Positions 23,291 through 23,633 of a DNA stretch of 23,633 bases are shown piece after piece. The translations under genes and the position numbers were made by a program. Under the pieces are notes generated by a model that was not told the origin of the DNA, searched no databases, and saw only the letters and a program-made list of their open reading frames with translations. Origin of the DNA: Roseimarinus sp035271585 (GTDB lineage Bacteria > Bacteroidota > Bacteroidia > Bacteroidales > Prolixibacteraceae). Position 1 is the first letter of the stretch. Every line of letters begins with the position of its first letter. The stretch spans positions 1 through 23,633 of the forward strand of contig DATERL010000161.1 in the NCBI GenBank assembly GCA_035271585.1. Direction: 5' to 3'.

Positions 23291-23307
23291 ACATCGACTA
23301 CGATATT

Positions 23308-23340
23308 AAAAAGCTGTTCTCAAAAAGGACAGCTTTTTTT
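23308..23340 (+). terminator. Intrinsic terminator of grpE-dnaJ
   Basis: AAAAAGCTGTTCT (23308-23320) pairs with AGGACAGCTTTTT (23326-23338), with one U-G wobble in plus-strand RNA and a CAAAA loop, ending in a run of eight T. Confidence 0.9.
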
Positions 23341-23353
23341 GTGGAAAAAAGAT

Positions 23354-23391
23354 TAAAAAAATATGCCCCACCGAAAAAATCCGACGGGGCA
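23354..23391 (-). terminator. Intrinsic terminator of the decarboxylase gene
   Basis: On the minus strand TGCCCCGTCGGA (23391-23380) pairs with TTCGGTGGGGCA (23375-23364) through 12 pairs, three of them G-U, followed by a T-rich tract (23363-23354). The wobble pairs become A-C mismatches on the plus strand, so it is specific for leftward transcripts. Confidence 0.85.
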
Positions 23392-23412
23392 CATCAATCA
23401 CAAACAAATATT

Positions 23413-23633
23413 TTAACCCAAAAACGAAATTAATACACCGGCAGCTACTGCCGAACCAATAACACCCGAGATGTTACTGGCCATACAGTATTGCAACACG
23501 TGATTTTGAGTATCGTATTTTATAGCTATCTCGTTAGCAACGCGCGAGGCCATTGGCACAGCGCTTAAACCTGTAGCTCCAATTAACGGATTAATCTTCT
23601 TTTTGCTAAATACATTATAGAGTTTTACAAAGG
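23413..23633 (-). CDS. Na+-translocating decarboxylase beta subunit, C-terminal part
   Basis: The last 72 codons of a gene that enters from beyond the right edge. The translation contains KKKINPLIGATGLSAVPMAS, then RVANEIAIKYDTQNHVLQYC and MASNISGVIGSAVAAGVLIS, the highly conserved C-terminal membrane region of the beta subunit (GcdB/OadB/MmdB) of oxaloacetate, methylmalonyl-CoA or glutaconyl-CoA decarboxylases. This subunit spans the inner membrane and couples decarboxylation of the biotin-bound carboxyl group to Na+ export. Which acid is used cannot be told from this subunit; in Bacteroidales the methylmalonyl-CoA enzyme of the succinate-propionate pathway is the common case. Its own terminator lies about 20 nt downstream. 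Confidence 0.93.
   Translation of the reverse strand, partial: FVKLYNVFSKKKINPLIGATGLSAVPMASRVANEIAIKYDTQNHVLQYCMASNISGVIGSAVAAGVLISFLG

Overview
The window looks like chromosomal DNA of a Bacteroidota bacterium, most likely order Bacteroidales or Marinilabiliales and probably anaerobic. It is AT-rich. Candidate promoters match the Bacteroidota pattern TTG/TTTG-N18-19-TAnnTTTG, and Shine-Dalgarno sites are poor. The gene content also fits: an S46 dipeptidyl peptidase, a DUF1460 hydrolase, DUF4380 and DUF2490 proteins, a LytS/LytTR pair, a class II (B12) ribonucleotide reductase and a Na+-translocating decarboxylase beta subunit. No rRNA, tRNA, CRISPR array, insertion sequence or phage gene was seen.

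Left part (1-4381). The window opens in the 3' end of a HepT-like gene, followed by a dihydroorotate-dehydrogenase-like gene. That gene collides tail to tail with a family 2 glycosyltransferase, and its probable terminator lies inside the glycosyltransferase coding region. Next come a secreted DUF4380 protein, an intergenic stretch with a possible small RNA, and a lone 6-phosphogluconolactonase.

Middle (4378-10201, all minus strand). This is the most interesting block. It reads, in transcription order: surface-type lipoprotein, small secreted YD-like protein, VTC-domain polyphosphate polymerase, DUF4956 membrane protein, DUF2490 beta-barrel protein, short CarboxypepD_reg-like secreted protein, LytS-type sensor kinase, LytTR response regulator. 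The first five genes are overlapping or nearly so and form an evident operon. I infer a polyphosphate-related envelope system, with the kinase/regulator pair as a possible controller. The response regulator carries a run of nine Asp encoded by a pure (GAT)9 microsatellite in its DNA-binding domain.

Right part (10751-23633). A dipeptidyl-peptidase-7-like S46 peptidase (plus strand) and a DPP5-like S9 lipoprotein peptidase (minus strand) suggest peptide scavenging in the periplasm. Between them lie rnhA, the Kdo transferase waaA and the class II ribonucleotide reductase nrdJ. The gap after nrdJ holds a minus-strand promoter and terminator with no ORF between them, a good candidate for an unannotated small RNA of about 100 nt. 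A DUF1460 lipoprotein, grpE-dnaJ, and the 3' end of a Na+-pumping decarboxylase beta subunit (minus strand) complete the window. The last two units are separated by back-to-back, strand-specific terminators.
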